This document shows, piece by piece, positions 7,601 to 16,209 of a stretch of 64,000 nt of DNA (positions are counted from its first letter, which is position 1; the number at the start of each line of letters is the position of its first letter). The DNA lies in NCBI GenBank assembly GCA_029246415.1, contig JAQWNF010000003.1, positions 119,968 to 183,967 on the forward strand, given 5' to 3'. The notes under the pieces were generated by a model. It saw only the letters and a program-made list of their open reading frames with translations, was not told where the DNA came from and did no database searches. The position numbers and the translations under genes were made by a program. Source of the stretch: Glaciecola sp. GTDB lineage: Bacteria; Pseudomonadota; Gammaproteobacteria; Enterobacterales; Alteromonadaceae.

Positions 7601-8965
7601 TTAATCAGCAAATTGACGCACAATGTTATTGAGCACTTCTTTGGCATCACCAAAGATCATGCGTGTGTTGTCCTTAAAGAATAGCGGATTATCGACACCA
7701 GCAAAACCAGATGACATGCTGCGCTTGATTACAAACACGTTTTTGGCTAAATCGGCGTTAATGACTGGCATCCCGTAAATTGGACTGCCTTTTAACTCAC
7801 GTGCAGCTGGGTTTACTACATCATTTGCACCAATAACAATCGCCACATCAAAGTTTTCCATGCGTGGATTAACTTCATCCATCTCTAATAGTAAATCATA
7901 AGAGACATCGGCTTCGGCCAGTAACACATTCATGTGACCTGGCATTCGTCCTGCCACGGGATGGATCCCATAAACGACTTCAGCATCATTGTTTTCAAGT
8001 AATTCTTGCAGCTCTTTCATTGCATGTTGCGCTTGTGCCACCGCCATGCCGTAACCAGGAATAACCAGTATCGATTGCGCAGCTTCCAATACATAAAATG
8101 CATCATCGGCGCTAATAGGTTTGATTTCACCCTCGACCACAATATCCATGCTAACCACTTCTTGAAAGCCACTAGTAAGGACATTAACCAATGAACGGTT
8201 CATCGCTTTACACATGATATTGGTTAAGATGATGCCACTGGCACCGACCAATGCGCCTGCCACAATCAATAAGTTATTTTCTAACGCAAAGCCAGCAGCA
8301 CAAGCGGCTAGACCAGAATAACTATTTAATAACGATATAACGACCGGCATATCTGCACCACCAATTGGTAGTACCACCATGACACCGATAGCTAATGCTA
8401 GTGCAATCACCAGAACAATAAACGTAATTGAGGACGGGAAAATAACATACAGCGCACTGAATAAGACAGTCACTGCAATTAAGCCATAGTTGGCAATCGC
8501 TTGACTCTTAAATACGATAGGCTTACCCGAAATTCGTTCAGATAATTTACCCCACGCCACTAATGAGCCTGAAAATGTCACCGCACCAATAATCAATGCG
8601 ATCACACTGATAGTTGCAAGTCCTGTGGTGAGTTCAGATCCTACCATAGCGGCAATCGCCACAGCGGCACTGGCTAAACCACCCACACCATTAAATAATG
8701 AAACAAGTTCAGGCATGCCAGTCATTTCGACTTTTTTCGATACATAAACACCGACTGCGGAGCCGGATAGCACGCTAATGATGATCCAGTTGTATGAGAC
8801 AATATTTTGATCTAGCAGTGTTACAATAATCGCCACTAACATAGCGATTGCTGATAGCTTATTACCTTGACGCGCCGTTGCTGGGTGACCAAGCAATTTT
8901 AATCCATAGATAAATAACGCCGCTGCAATCACATAGACGATATTAATAAATATAGTAGTATCCAC
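7601..8965 (-). CDS. pntB: Proton-translocating NAD(P) transhydrogenase subunit beta PntB
   Basis: PntB carries most of the membrane domain and the NADP(H)-binding domain III. The enzyme couples proton entry to hydride transfer from NADH to NADP+, making NADPH. Its 454 residues begin with several membrane helices. The C-terminal domain III includes VIPGYGMAVAQAQHAM, YGIHPVAGRMPGHMNVLLAEA and IVIGANDVVNPAAR, the classical NADP-binding signatures. It starts 12 bp after pntAB. The position between phaC and phaR suggests the NADPH is used for PHB synthesis by PhaB; that link is inference. Confidence 0.96.
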   Translation of the reverse strand: MDTTIFINIVYVIAAALFIYGLKLLGHPATARQGNKLSAIAMLVAIIVTLLDQNIVSYNWIIISVLSGSAVGVYVSKKVEMTGMPELVSLFNGVGGLASAAVAIAAMVGSELTTGLATISVIALIIGAVTFSGSLVAWGKLSERISGKPIVFKSQAIANYGLIAVTVLFSALYVIFPSSITFIVLVIALALAIGVMVVLPIGGADMPVVISLLNSYSGLAACAAGFALENNLLIVAGALVGASGIILTNIMCKAMNRSLVNVLTSGFQEVVSMDIVVEGEIKPISADDAFYVLEAAQSILVIPGYGMAVAQAQHAMKELQELLENNDAEVVYGIHPVAGRMPGHMNVLLAEADVSYDLLLEMDEVNPRMENFDVAIVIGANDVVNPAARELKGSPIYGMPVINADLAKNVFVIKRSMSSGFAGVDNPLFFKDNTRMIFGDAKEVLNNIVRQFAD

Positions 8966-8977
8966 AATACTCTCCCC

Positions 8978-9253
8978 TTACTTCTTTTTAAACATGGCAA
9001 GCATGCGGTCTGTCACTAAATACCCACCCACGACATTAATCGTGGCAAAGAACACGCCAATAATACCGAGTACCGTAGCGGCTTCCCCGGACTCACCGCC
9101 GGCAAGGACTAGCGCAGCTAAAATGGTGATCCCTGAGATTGCGTTAGCGCCAGACATTAAGGGAGTATGTAAAGTTGCAGGGACTTTTTGAATTAATTCA
9201 AAGCCAACAAAAATGGCTAACATTAAGATAAATAACAAGTAAATGGCGATCAT
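8978..9253 (-). CDS. pntAB: NAD(P) transhydrogenase subunit alpha part 2 (PntAB)
   Basis: A 91-residue membrane protein with three to four hydrophobic segments (IYLLFILMLAIFVGFELI, ISGITILAALVLAGG, VLGIIGVFFATINVVGGYLV). It corresponds to the membrane part of the alpha subunit, which is fused to PntAA in E. coli but separate here, as in the Rhodospirillum rubrum type. Its ATG overlaps the pntAA stop by 4 bp (ATGA), indicating translational coupling. Confidence 0.93.
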   Translation of the reverse strand: MIAIYLLFILMLAIFVGFELIQKVPATLHTPLMSGANAISGITILAALVLAGGESGEAATVLGIIGVFFATINVVGGYLVTDRMLAMFKKK

Positions 9254-10407
9254 GAGTTGGCCTCCTCAGTGAGATTTAAGTGTTTACGAATGACAGGATT
9301 AACGATGCTACCGGCATGCGTGATCACACAGCTTTGTAAAATGTCGTCTTCCAAATCGAGCGTAAATGTGTTTGTTTCTTTGTCACAAAACTCAGCAATC
9401 AAGTTAAACATATTGTTGGCATACATTTGACTGGCATCTTTGGCCACAAAGCACGGCCAATTGCCATTACCTACAAGGTAGACATCTTGATTTAAGACAG
9501 TCTTGCCTGGTACGCTACCTTCAACATTACCACCTGATTCTGCTGCCATATCGACAATGACGCTACCAGGTTTCATTTTGCCAACCGTCTCAGCGCTAAT
9601 TAAACGCGGTGGTTTACGACCAAACAACTGGGCTGTGGTAATCACAATATCTGAATCGGCTATGCAGGCCTCTTGCGCTGCCTGCTGAATGGCCATTTGT
9701 TCGGGGGTTAATTCTGTAGCGTAGCCTTGAGCGGTTTGTTCCGTCTGTCCTAAATCGATATCTAGAAATTTTCCACCTAATGAACGTACTTGTTCAGCCA
9801 CGACTGCGCGAGTATCAAAGGCTGTTACGGCTGCACCGAGACGTTTAGCTGTTGCGATGGCTTGTAAGCCTGCAACACCTGCACCAATAACAAAGACTTT
9901 AGCTGCTTTAATCGTCCCAGCAGGGGTCATCATCATGGGCAGGATGGTTTGTAATTGATGCATTCCGATCCCCACCATGGCATAACCGGCTAAGCTAGCT
10001 TGAGAGCTAAGGGCATCCATTTTTTGACAACGACTTGAGCGAGGTATCATTTCAACACTGATACTGGTTTGACCCGATTCAGATAACGCAGTCAAATATG
10101 ATGCTTCGTTAAATGGGTCAAGAAAGCTGATTAACACTGCACTTTTCTTGCACTGAGCAATGTCAGTCAGCTCGAGTTTATTCACGCTCACGACGATATC
10201 GCCAGCGGCCAGGGTCTCTTCTCGTGATAACACTTTCGCCCCTGCTGCTTCATAGGTTTCATCCGAGATAAATAAATCGGCTCCGACCCCATTTTCTATG
10301 GCGATGTCTAAACCCAATAAGCGGTATGCTTTGAGATTACTGGGCAACAAGGCGCAGCGTAATTCGCCCGCTTTGGTCTCTTTTGGAAAAGCAATAGTTG
10401 TCATCAT
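9250..10407 (-). CDS. pntAA: NAD(P) transhydrogenase subunit alpha part 1 (PntAA), NAD-binding
   Basis: The soluble NAD(H)-binding domain I of the transhydrogenase, homologous to alanine dehydrogenase. Its 385 residues begin with the AlaDh/PNT N domain (IAFPKETKAGELRCAL). A Rossmann fold follows (VFVIGAGVAGLQAIATAKRLGA), then FDTRAVVAEQVRSLGGKFL, which includes the family RQD-loop region (here with Val-Glu-Gln), and VIVDMAAESGGNVE. A second Met (10404) is an equally likely start. It is the first gene of the pnt trio, 121 bp after the phaC stop on the same strand, so read-through from phaC is possible. Confidence 0.95.
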   Translation of the reverse strand: MMTTIAFPKETKAGELRCALLPSNLKAYRLLGLDIAIENGVGADLFISDETYEAAGAKVLSREETLAAGDIVVSVNKLELTDIAQCKKSAVLISFLDPFNEASYLTALSESGQTSISVEMIPRSSRCQKMDALSSQASLAGYAMVGIGMHQLQTILPMMMTPAGTIKAAKVFVIGAGVAGLQAIATAKRLGAAVTAFDTRAVVAEQVRSLGGKFLDIDLGQTEQTAQGYATELTPEQMAIQQAAQEACIADSDIVITTAQLFGRKPPRLISAETVGKMKPGSVIVDMAAESGGNVEGSVPGKTVLNQDVYLVGNGNWPCFVAKDASQMYANNMFNLIAEFCDKETNTFTLDLEDDILQSCVITHAGSIVNPVIRKHLNLTEEANS

Positions 10408-10444
10408 TACCTCATACTAGTTAACTAAAAAATAGGCGTAAGCA

Positions 10445-10465
10445 AACCTTAACTCAATTAAGGTT
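10445..10465. repeat. 8-bp perfect inverted repeat in the phaC-pntAA gap
   Basis: AACCTTAA-CTCAA-TTAAGGTT lies 38 bp upstream of the pntAA start and 64 bp downstream of the phaC stop. It could be an operator for pnt or a transcript hairpin. No U-run follows on the minus strand, so a strong terminator is unlikely. Confidence 0.35.
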
Positions 10466-10528
10466 GTTAACAGTGTCGTTTAAGTGACAGAGGGGAGTTG
10501 TGTTTTATTACTCCCGATCCGACGCCGT

Positions 10529-12310
10529 TTACAAACGTTTTAACACATACTGACCCGGCGCAGGATACAGCGCTGGATAGTTTTTATGTGCACCAGGCAC
10601 GAGTGCCTTGGTTTGTTTACTCGATTTTTGGTTTAGCCAAGCATGCCAATCCGTCCACCATGATCCTGGGTGTTCGGTTGCGCCACTAAACCATTCTTCT
10701 GCGTCGTTAGGAAGGTTATCATTGAGCCAATGAGGGTATTTGCCACCTTTGATAGGGTTGATAACGCCGGCTAAATGGCCTGAGCCAGCTAGCACGAAAC
10801 GTTTTTCACCTGAAATATATTGTAATCCTGAATATGCAGATTGCCATAAGACGATATGATCAGCCATCGTGGCAAGCGCATAGACGGGTACATCAATGTT
10901 TGCTAAGTCGATACCGACTCCATCAATAACCCAAGAATTCGCATCTTTTAATTTATTGTCCCAATATGTATTACGCAAGTAATCTTTGAAACATGCGGCA
11001 GGAATATTGGTCGAATCGGAATTCCAATATAAAATATCAAATGGTGCAGGATCTTTGCCCTGTAAGTAGTTTTTAATAAAGAATGACCAAAACAAACTAT
11101 TTTCTCTGAGTAGACTAAATGAAAGCCCTAAAATGCGGCCGTCAAAAATGCCCTTCATGTCTGCGTTTTTCTCAATCACAGGTAACATTTCTTCGGATAA
11201 ATAATTTGCAATTTCACCTGGTTCGGTAAAATCTAATAAGGTGGTCAGTAGGGTTAACGATGCAATGCGGGTATCGCCTTGCGCGCGTAAATATGCAGTG
11301 GTGACGGAGCTTAATGTGCCGCCAACACAGAATCCAGTTAAGTTAACTTGTTTAGCTTTGGTAATTTCACACACCACATCCAGTGCCGCGATAGGGCCTT
11401 TTTTCATGTAATCGGTGAAATCATAAGCCGCTAAATCAGCTTCAGGGTTGACCCAAGAAATAACAAAGAGATCATTCCCTGCATCTAATAGGGCTTTGAT
11501 TGCTGATTTTCTTTCATCTAAATCTAATACGTAGAACTTGTTAATGAACGGAGGAACAAACAAAAAGGGTAACTCATTGGTCTTTGCTACCGTTGGATAA
11601 TAATGAATGAGTTCGATCAGTTCGTTTTTAAATACGACTTCACCAGGGGTAATCGCTAAGTTTTCACCTACGGTAAATGCATCGGGATCGGTTTGCGTAA
11701 TTTTGAATGCTTCTAATGGGCTTTTCTCAAAGTCATCCATAAAGTTTTGCATGCCTTTGAGGATGCTTTCACCTTTGGTTTTTAGAATATCCTCACACAC
11801 TTCTGGGTTGGTTAGCACATAGTTAGTAGGAGATACCGAGTTAATATACTGACGAGTATAAAATTTAATTTGTTCTGCAGTTTTTGAGTCTTTAAACTCC
11901 ATGGCATCAACAATGTTTTCGAGCATTTGTGAGTTTAACAAATACGCTTGCTTAACATAGCTGTATACAGGATTCGCCTGCCATTCATCATGGCTAAAAC
12001 GACGATCAGAACGAGATTCATCAATCACTGTTTTGGAAGGCTCACCCATCATCGCCATACTTGCTTGTTGCCACAGCGCAGATTGCTGTTCCATGAAGGT
12101 AAATTGCGATTGTAATAATTTGGCAGAATCGATTTCAACTTTGTCAGACATCAATGAAATTAGCTTATTGGGCGAAAAAACAGAGTGAGCATTAGACAAA
12201 TCACCATCATCTGATGCTTGTTTGGTTAAAATGTCTTGAACCATTGCATTAAATACCTGACTATATTTATTAATGCTTTGGAGGATTTCCTCTTGTTCAT
12301 TCTGTCCCAT
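10529..12310 (-). CDS. phaC: Class I poly(3-hydroxybutyrate) synthase PhaC
   Basis: PhaC polymerises (R)-3-hydroxyacyl-CoA into PHA at the granule surface. Its 593 residues contain the synthase lipase-like box GFCVGG with nucleophile Cys328, the acid Asp in ALATMADHIVLWQSA, and the His in LAGSGHLAGVINP. The C-terminal WWTDWHAWL block is typical of class I enzymes, which act without PhaE or PhaR-type subunits. The start at 12310 follows AAGGATCG, with a promoter at 12351-12380. No phaA (beta-ketothiolase) is in the window, and phaB lies 8 kb away on the other strand. Confidence 0.95.
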   Translation of the reverse strand: MGQNEQEEILQSINKYSQVFNAMVQDILTKQASDDGDLSNAHSVFSPNKLISLMSDKVEIDSAKLLQSQFTFMEQQSALWQQASMAMMGEPSKTVIDESRSDRRFSHDEWQANPVYSYVKQAYLLNSQMLENIVDAMEFKDSKTAEQIKFYTRQYINSVSPTNYVLTNPEVCEDILKTKGESILKGMQNFMDDFEKSPLEAFKITQTDPDAFTVGENLAITPGEVVFKNELIELIHYYPTVAKTNELPFLFVPPFINKFYVLDLDERKSAIKALLDAGNDLFVISWVNPEADLAAYDFTDYMKKGPIAALDVVCEITKAKQVNLTGFCVGGTLSSVTTAYLRAQGDTRIASLTLLTTLLDFTEPGEIANYLSEEMLPVIEKNADMKGIFDGRILGLSFSLLRENSLFWSFFIKNYLQGKDPAPFDILYWNSDSTNIPAACFKDYLRNTYWDNKLKDANSWVIDGVGIDLANIDVPVYALATMADHIVLWQSAYSGLQYISGEKRFVLAGSGHLAGVINPIKGGKYPHWLNDNLPNDAEEWFSGATEHPGSWWTDWHAWLNQKSSKQTKALVPGAHKNYPALYPAPGQYVLKRL

Positions 12311-12350
12311 GGTCGATCCTTGCCTATGAAGTTGTGTACATTATTCAACC

Positions 12351-12380
12351 ATAATAAGAACAAGCGTAGCTAATTGTCTA
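12351..12380 (-). promoter_or_regulatory. Candidate sigma-70 promoter of phaC
   Basis: On the minus strand: -35 TAGACA (12380-12375), 18-bp spacer, -10 TATTAT (12356-12351). Transcription would start about 35 nt upstream of the phaC ATG. It is back to back with the extended -10 promoter of mrcB. Confidence 0.5.
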
Positions 12381-12397
12381 TATCATTAAGACTAGAG

Positions 12398-12406
12398 TGT
12401 TATAAT
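12398..12406 (+). promoter_or_regulatory. Candidate extended -10 promoter of mrcB
   Basis: TGT-TATAAT is a perfect TATAAT with the TGn extension; no good -35 is visible. A start near 12413 would place the GGGGTC palindrome (12464-12478) in the mrcB leader RNA. Confidence 0.45.
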
Positions 12407-12463
12407 AAGTGTGTTAACCATATATCAATAAGTTATTAAAAATTTAATTTTCATTAGAATAAA

Positions 12464-12478
12464 TGGGGTCTGACCCCA
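12464..12478. repeat. GGGGTC palindrome in the mrcB leader
   Basis: TGGGGTC-T-GACCCCA has 7-bp perfect arms and the same TGGGGTC head as the 48-bp element at 3012-3059. It supplies the ATG at 12463, which is preceded directly by an in-frame TAA. That ATG is probably not the real mrcB start. Confidence 0.7.
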
Positions 12479-12510
12479 ATTATTACCAATTATTTCTATT
12501 AGGAAAAAAC

Positions 12511-14811
12511 TTGCTTAAAAAAGTCGCCTCTTGGATAAAATCCCATTTTTTACCTTTTAGTATTGCGTTTTTGACGTTAATCGCAGCCTATGTTGTGTAT
12601 TTGGATGCGCAAATTAAGCCACATTTTTCCGGCAATAAATGGCAAGTGCCAGCGCAAATTTATGCTCGTCCCTTAACTTTTGCTGTTAAAGAAGAAATAT
12701 CCCAAAAAGAAATTATCGACGAACTTAAATTGCTCGGCTATCGACGCCAACGCACCGTCGAAAGTGTCGGTGAATATGCAGTCGGACAAACCTCAGTTGT
12801 GGTTTTTCGTCGCGCGTTCGATTTTTCCGATGGCTATGCATCGGAGCGACATGTGCGCATTCGCTGGCAAGGTACACGCATTGCTTCAATTACGGATTTA
12901 GCAACTAACCAAGCACTGCCACAGCTGCGGTTCGAACCTTGGTTAGTGACGCGATTAGTGTCAGGCAATCGCGAAGATCGCATGCTGATCACCTTAGATG
13001 ATGTCCCACCATTATTGGTAGAAGCCTTGGTCATGGTCGAAGACAAAGACTTTTATACGCATTGGGGGGTAAATCCCTTTGCTATTGCCCGCGCGCTCAT
13101 CGCCAATATTACAGCCGGTAAAAAAGTACAAGGTGGCTCGACATTGACCCAACAGCTCGTGAAAAACTTATATTTGTCACGAGAGCAATCCTACACCCGC
13201 AAAATAAAAGAAGCCTTGATGGCGTTAATTATCGATGCCCGTTACAGCAAAGATGCCATTATTCAGGCTTATTTAAATGAAGTATTTGTTGGGCAAAATG
13301 GCGGTAAAGCCGTCCATGGCTTTGGCTTAGGCTCGCATTTTTATTTTGACCGTCCCATTAACGAATTAAATTTACCCGAAATGGCAACCCTGGTTGGCAT
13401 GCTCAAAGGGCCGTCTTATTACAATCCTAAGCGCGCGCCTAAGCGCACTCAAGAGCGTCGCGATTTGGTATTACGGATCTTGTTCGAGTCGGACAAAATA
13501 GACAAAGCGACATATCTTGATGCTATTAATCAACCGTTAACCGTTGCACCTGGTGACAGTCTGGCCAGTGGTCAACATCCTGCCTTTATGGATAAAGTAT
13601 CTCGTGAGTTAGGACAAGTATTAGCTGATCCTGATATTCGTCAATCAGGCCTCAAAGTATTTACTACCTTGGATATCAACGCTCAGCGCCGTGCAGAAAA
13701 AGCCTTATCCACGCGGGTTAAAAATCTTGCTAATGCTCGAAATATATCAGCTTTACAAGGTGCGATGGTGTTGAGTGATATTCGCAGCGGCGGCATACGC
13801 GCTATTATTGGTGATGCTGTGCCTGATACAAAAGGCTTTAATCGAGCCTTAGATGCTAGGCGCTCGATCGGGTCGTTAGTCAAACCTGCGATTTATTATA
13901 ATGCATTAAAGGACGCTGAACATTATCAATTAGCGAGTATTATTCCCGATGCTGCGATTGTCATGGAAGATGAGCGAGGAAAACGTTGGGCGCCACAAAA
14001 CGCAGATAAAAAATTTCGCGGAGAAGTTCGCTTACTGGATGCACTGACACTATCTTATAATTTACCTGCGGTGCAAGTCGCATTGGATACTGGGATCGAT
14101 AATTTGGTTACGACCCTAATAAATCTTGGTGTGGATGAGCCAGTGCCAAGTTTACCTGCTATTGCATTAGGTGCGATTAACCTATCTGCGTTACAAGTTA
14201 ATCAGATGTATCAAACCCTTGCTAATGAAGGAGTCTATCGTCCTTTGCACACAGTTAGTGCAATATTATCACCCCGGAATCAATTATTATGGGCGCACAG
14301 TGATTACAGTGAACAGCGCATTGATCGCCAAGTTGCTTACCTTCTTAATTATGCATTACATAAAGTCACTAAAGATGGGACAGCCAGACAAGTCGGTAAA
14401 CGTTTTAAAGACATTAATCTTGCGGGTAAAACTGGCACAACCAATGATTATCGAGATAGCTGGTTTGCTGGATTTGACCGTAACCTACTGGCAAGTATCT
14501 GGGTCGGCGACGACAACAATGCGCAGACTGGATTAAGTGGCAGCGGTGGTGCGATGCAGATATACATGGATTTTCAAGCCCAAATGGAACCTAAATCGCT
14601 ATCGAGGCGCTTTCCAAAAGGCCTAGAAATAGCTCATTTCAACGCGCAAACGGGCGCGCAAATGCAAGCGGGTTGTCCTAATAGTGTTTCACTACCGGCT
14701 ATTTCTGTAGGACTGAGTCAACAAGTCTTAAGCTGTTCTGGTAATATCGTCGCCAAACCTAAACCGATTAAACCTGAGAAAAAAGCATGGTGGGAGCGAA
14801 TTTTTGGCTAA
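12511..14811 (+). CDS. mrcB: Bifunctional penicillin-binding protein 1B (class A PBP)
   Basis: PBP1B polymerises lipid II and cross-links the glycan. After a single membrane helix there is a UB2H-like region. The GT51 transglycosylase follows (EDKDFYTHWGVNP with catalytic Glu, then GGSTLTQQLVKNLYL). The transpeptidase has SLVK (SxxK, nucleophile Ser), SYN and KTGTT. I prefer the TTG at 12511, which has AGGA six bases upstream. The ATG at 12463 lies in a palindromic repeat, has no Shine-Dalgarno and would add 16 residues beginning MGSDPNYYQL. The stop codon overlaps that of the convergent gene downstream. The protein is about 766 residues, normal for PBP1B. Confidence 0.95.
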   Translation: MLKKVASWIKSHFLPFSIAFLTLIAAYVVYLDAQIKPHFSGNKWQVPAQIYARPLTFAVKEEISQKEIIDELKLLGYRRQRTVESVGEYAVGQTSVVVFRRAFDFSDGYASERHVRIRWQGTRIASITDLATNQALPQLRFEPWLVTRLVSGNREDRMLITLDDVPPLLVEALVMVEDKDFYTHWGVNPFAIARALIANITAGKKVQGGSTLTQQLVKNLYLSREQSYTRKIKEALMALIIDARYSKDAIIQAYLNEVFVGQNGGKAVHGFGLGSHFYFDRPINELNLPEMATLVGMLKGPSYYNPKRAPKRTQERRDLVLRILFESDKIDKATYLDAINQPLTVAPGDSLASGQHPAFMDKVSRELGQVLADPDIRQSGLKVFTTLDINAQRRAEKALSTRVKNLANARNISALQGAMVLSDIRSGGIRAIIGDAVPDTKGFNRALDARRSIGSLVKPAIYYNALKDAEHYQLASIIPDAAIVMEDERGKRWAPQNADKKFRGEVRLLDALTLSYNLPAVQVALDTGIDNLVTTLINLGVDEPVPSLPAIALGAINLSALQVNQMYQTLANEGVYRPLHTVSAILSPRNQLLWAHSDYSEQRIDRQVAYLLNYALHKVTKDGTARQVGKRFKDINLAGKTGTTNDYRDSWFAGFDRNLLASIWVGDDNNAQTGLSGSGGAMQIYMDFQAQMEPKSLSRRFPKGLEIAHFNAQTGAQMQAGCPNSVSLPAISVGLSQQVLSCSGNIVAKPKPIKPEKKAWWERIFG

Positions 14812-15644
14812 TTGTTTTGTTTGCGTTGCTGCACCGGCTTAAGCCCTTGCATACGTGCTTTGCTGTCTTTACCGGCTAAACGCTGCTGAATAAACGTATC
14901 GATATCACCATTGCTTTGGCACACCACTGCATGCAAGGTAAAGGCACTAATTGTAGCCAGCACTTTGTTTATATCACTTGAACAGTCCACATCTATTTTA
15001 GCCTCATAGATCTGTTTGGCATCTTGTTCTGCTGGGGATAACTCTGGCACGCCAGCAAACAGTTCTGGACTTATCTGCGCTGTCGCAAAATTATTCGCCT
15101 CCTGCAGCGCGTCAACCTGCGTCTCACCACTGTTATAAGAATTAAAAAACGCTTGTACTTCAGCTCGCGTGGTGGTGGTTGAAAGTAATCGAGAACGCGT
15201 CGGTGCAAGTATGTCTGGCTTGGCTTGGTTAAATGAAAAGGTTTGCGATTCAGGTATCGCCGGTGACGATTTAACTGACGGCAATGTCTCTGGCGCTAGC
15301 ACCGGTGTACTTGGTTCGGGTTTCTCTGGAATTTGCTTAGGCATGGTTTTAGGCGCAATTTTTTCAGGTACTGGTTCAGGTACTCTTTCTAGCGCTACTT
15401 TTGGCTCGGCTTTGATTTGCAACTCAGGCATCAATAGCTGTGCAGAGATGACCGGACGGAGCTGTATATCTAACTTATCCTGAGCGTTTAGCTGATTATT
15501 AAACTGTAACAATAACAACAGTATAAGTATGTGAGCAAAAATTGACAAAATGATCCAACGCCAGGGGATCTGTCGAGGTGACTTGGTCCGCGGCGGCGCT
15601 GAAGGTAGCTCAGTAAACGCATCAAAATGAATTAAAAATTGCAT
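14808..15644 (-). CDS. Pro-rich single-pass inner-membrane protein, TonB-like architecture, unknown function
   Basis: The protein has a cytoplasmic segment of about 28 residues, one membrane helix (WIILSIFAHILILLLLLQF, about residues 29-48), a long Pro/Glu/Lys-rich periplasmic stretch (KVALERVPEPVPEKIAPKT) and a C-terminal domain of about 100 residues with two Cys (DVDCSSD, AVVCQSNGD). The N-terminal half looks like TonB, but the C-terminal TonB domain is not evident. Its stop codon overlaps that of mrcB in convergent orientation. It could be an envelope scaffold or PBP partner; no function is assigned. 278 residues, start at 15644. Confidence 0.7.
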   Translation of the reverse strand: MQFLIHFDAFTELPSAPPRTKSPRQIPWRWIILSIFAHILILLLLLQFNNQLNAQDKLDIQLRPVISAQLLMPELQIKAEPKVALERVPEPVPEKIAPKTMPKQIPEKPEPSTPVLAPETLPSVKSSPAIPESQTFSFNQAKPDILAPTRSRLLSTTTTRAEVQAFFNSYNSGETQVDALQEANNFATAQISPELFAGVPELSPAEQDAKQIYEAKIDVDCSSDINKVLATISAFTLHAVVCQSNGDIDTFIQQRLAGKDSKARMQGLKPVQQRKQNN

Positions 15645-15688
15645 GTCCCTATGATAACACCAAAGTCGATAAGTTCATTATTACCAAT

Positions 15689-15705
15689 TGCACAAAATCA
15701 GTGCA
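15689..15705. promoter_or_regulatory. NtrC-type binding site 1 upstream of glnK
   Basis: TGCAC-N7-GTGCA is a full match to the NtrC enhancer pattern. It lies about 110 bp upstream of the sigma-54 -24 element, a normal distance for an enhancer. Confidence 0.65.
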
Positions 15706-15732
15706 TCGCGCTCATTTAATGAGAGATAAGGG

Positions 15733-15749
15733 TGCATACAAAATGTGCA
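15733..15749. promoter_or_regulatory. NtrC-type binding site 2 upstream of glnK
   Basis: TGCAT-N7-GTGCA has one mismatch to the NtrC pattern. Its centre is 44 bp from site 1 (about four helical turns), allowing cooperative binding on one DNA face. Confidence 0.6.
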
Positions 15750-15793
15750 GTTGAGATGGTGATTGAGTGTAAGGTGCTGATATTTATATTTAA

Positions 15794-16198
<405 letters not shown>

Positions 16199-16209
16199 GG
16201 AGAATCACA

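Noticed and set aside
10490..10520. Terminator hairpin GGGAGT...ACTCCC after phaC
   Set aside because: The stem is only 6 bp with a long loop and no U-tract follows on the minus strand.
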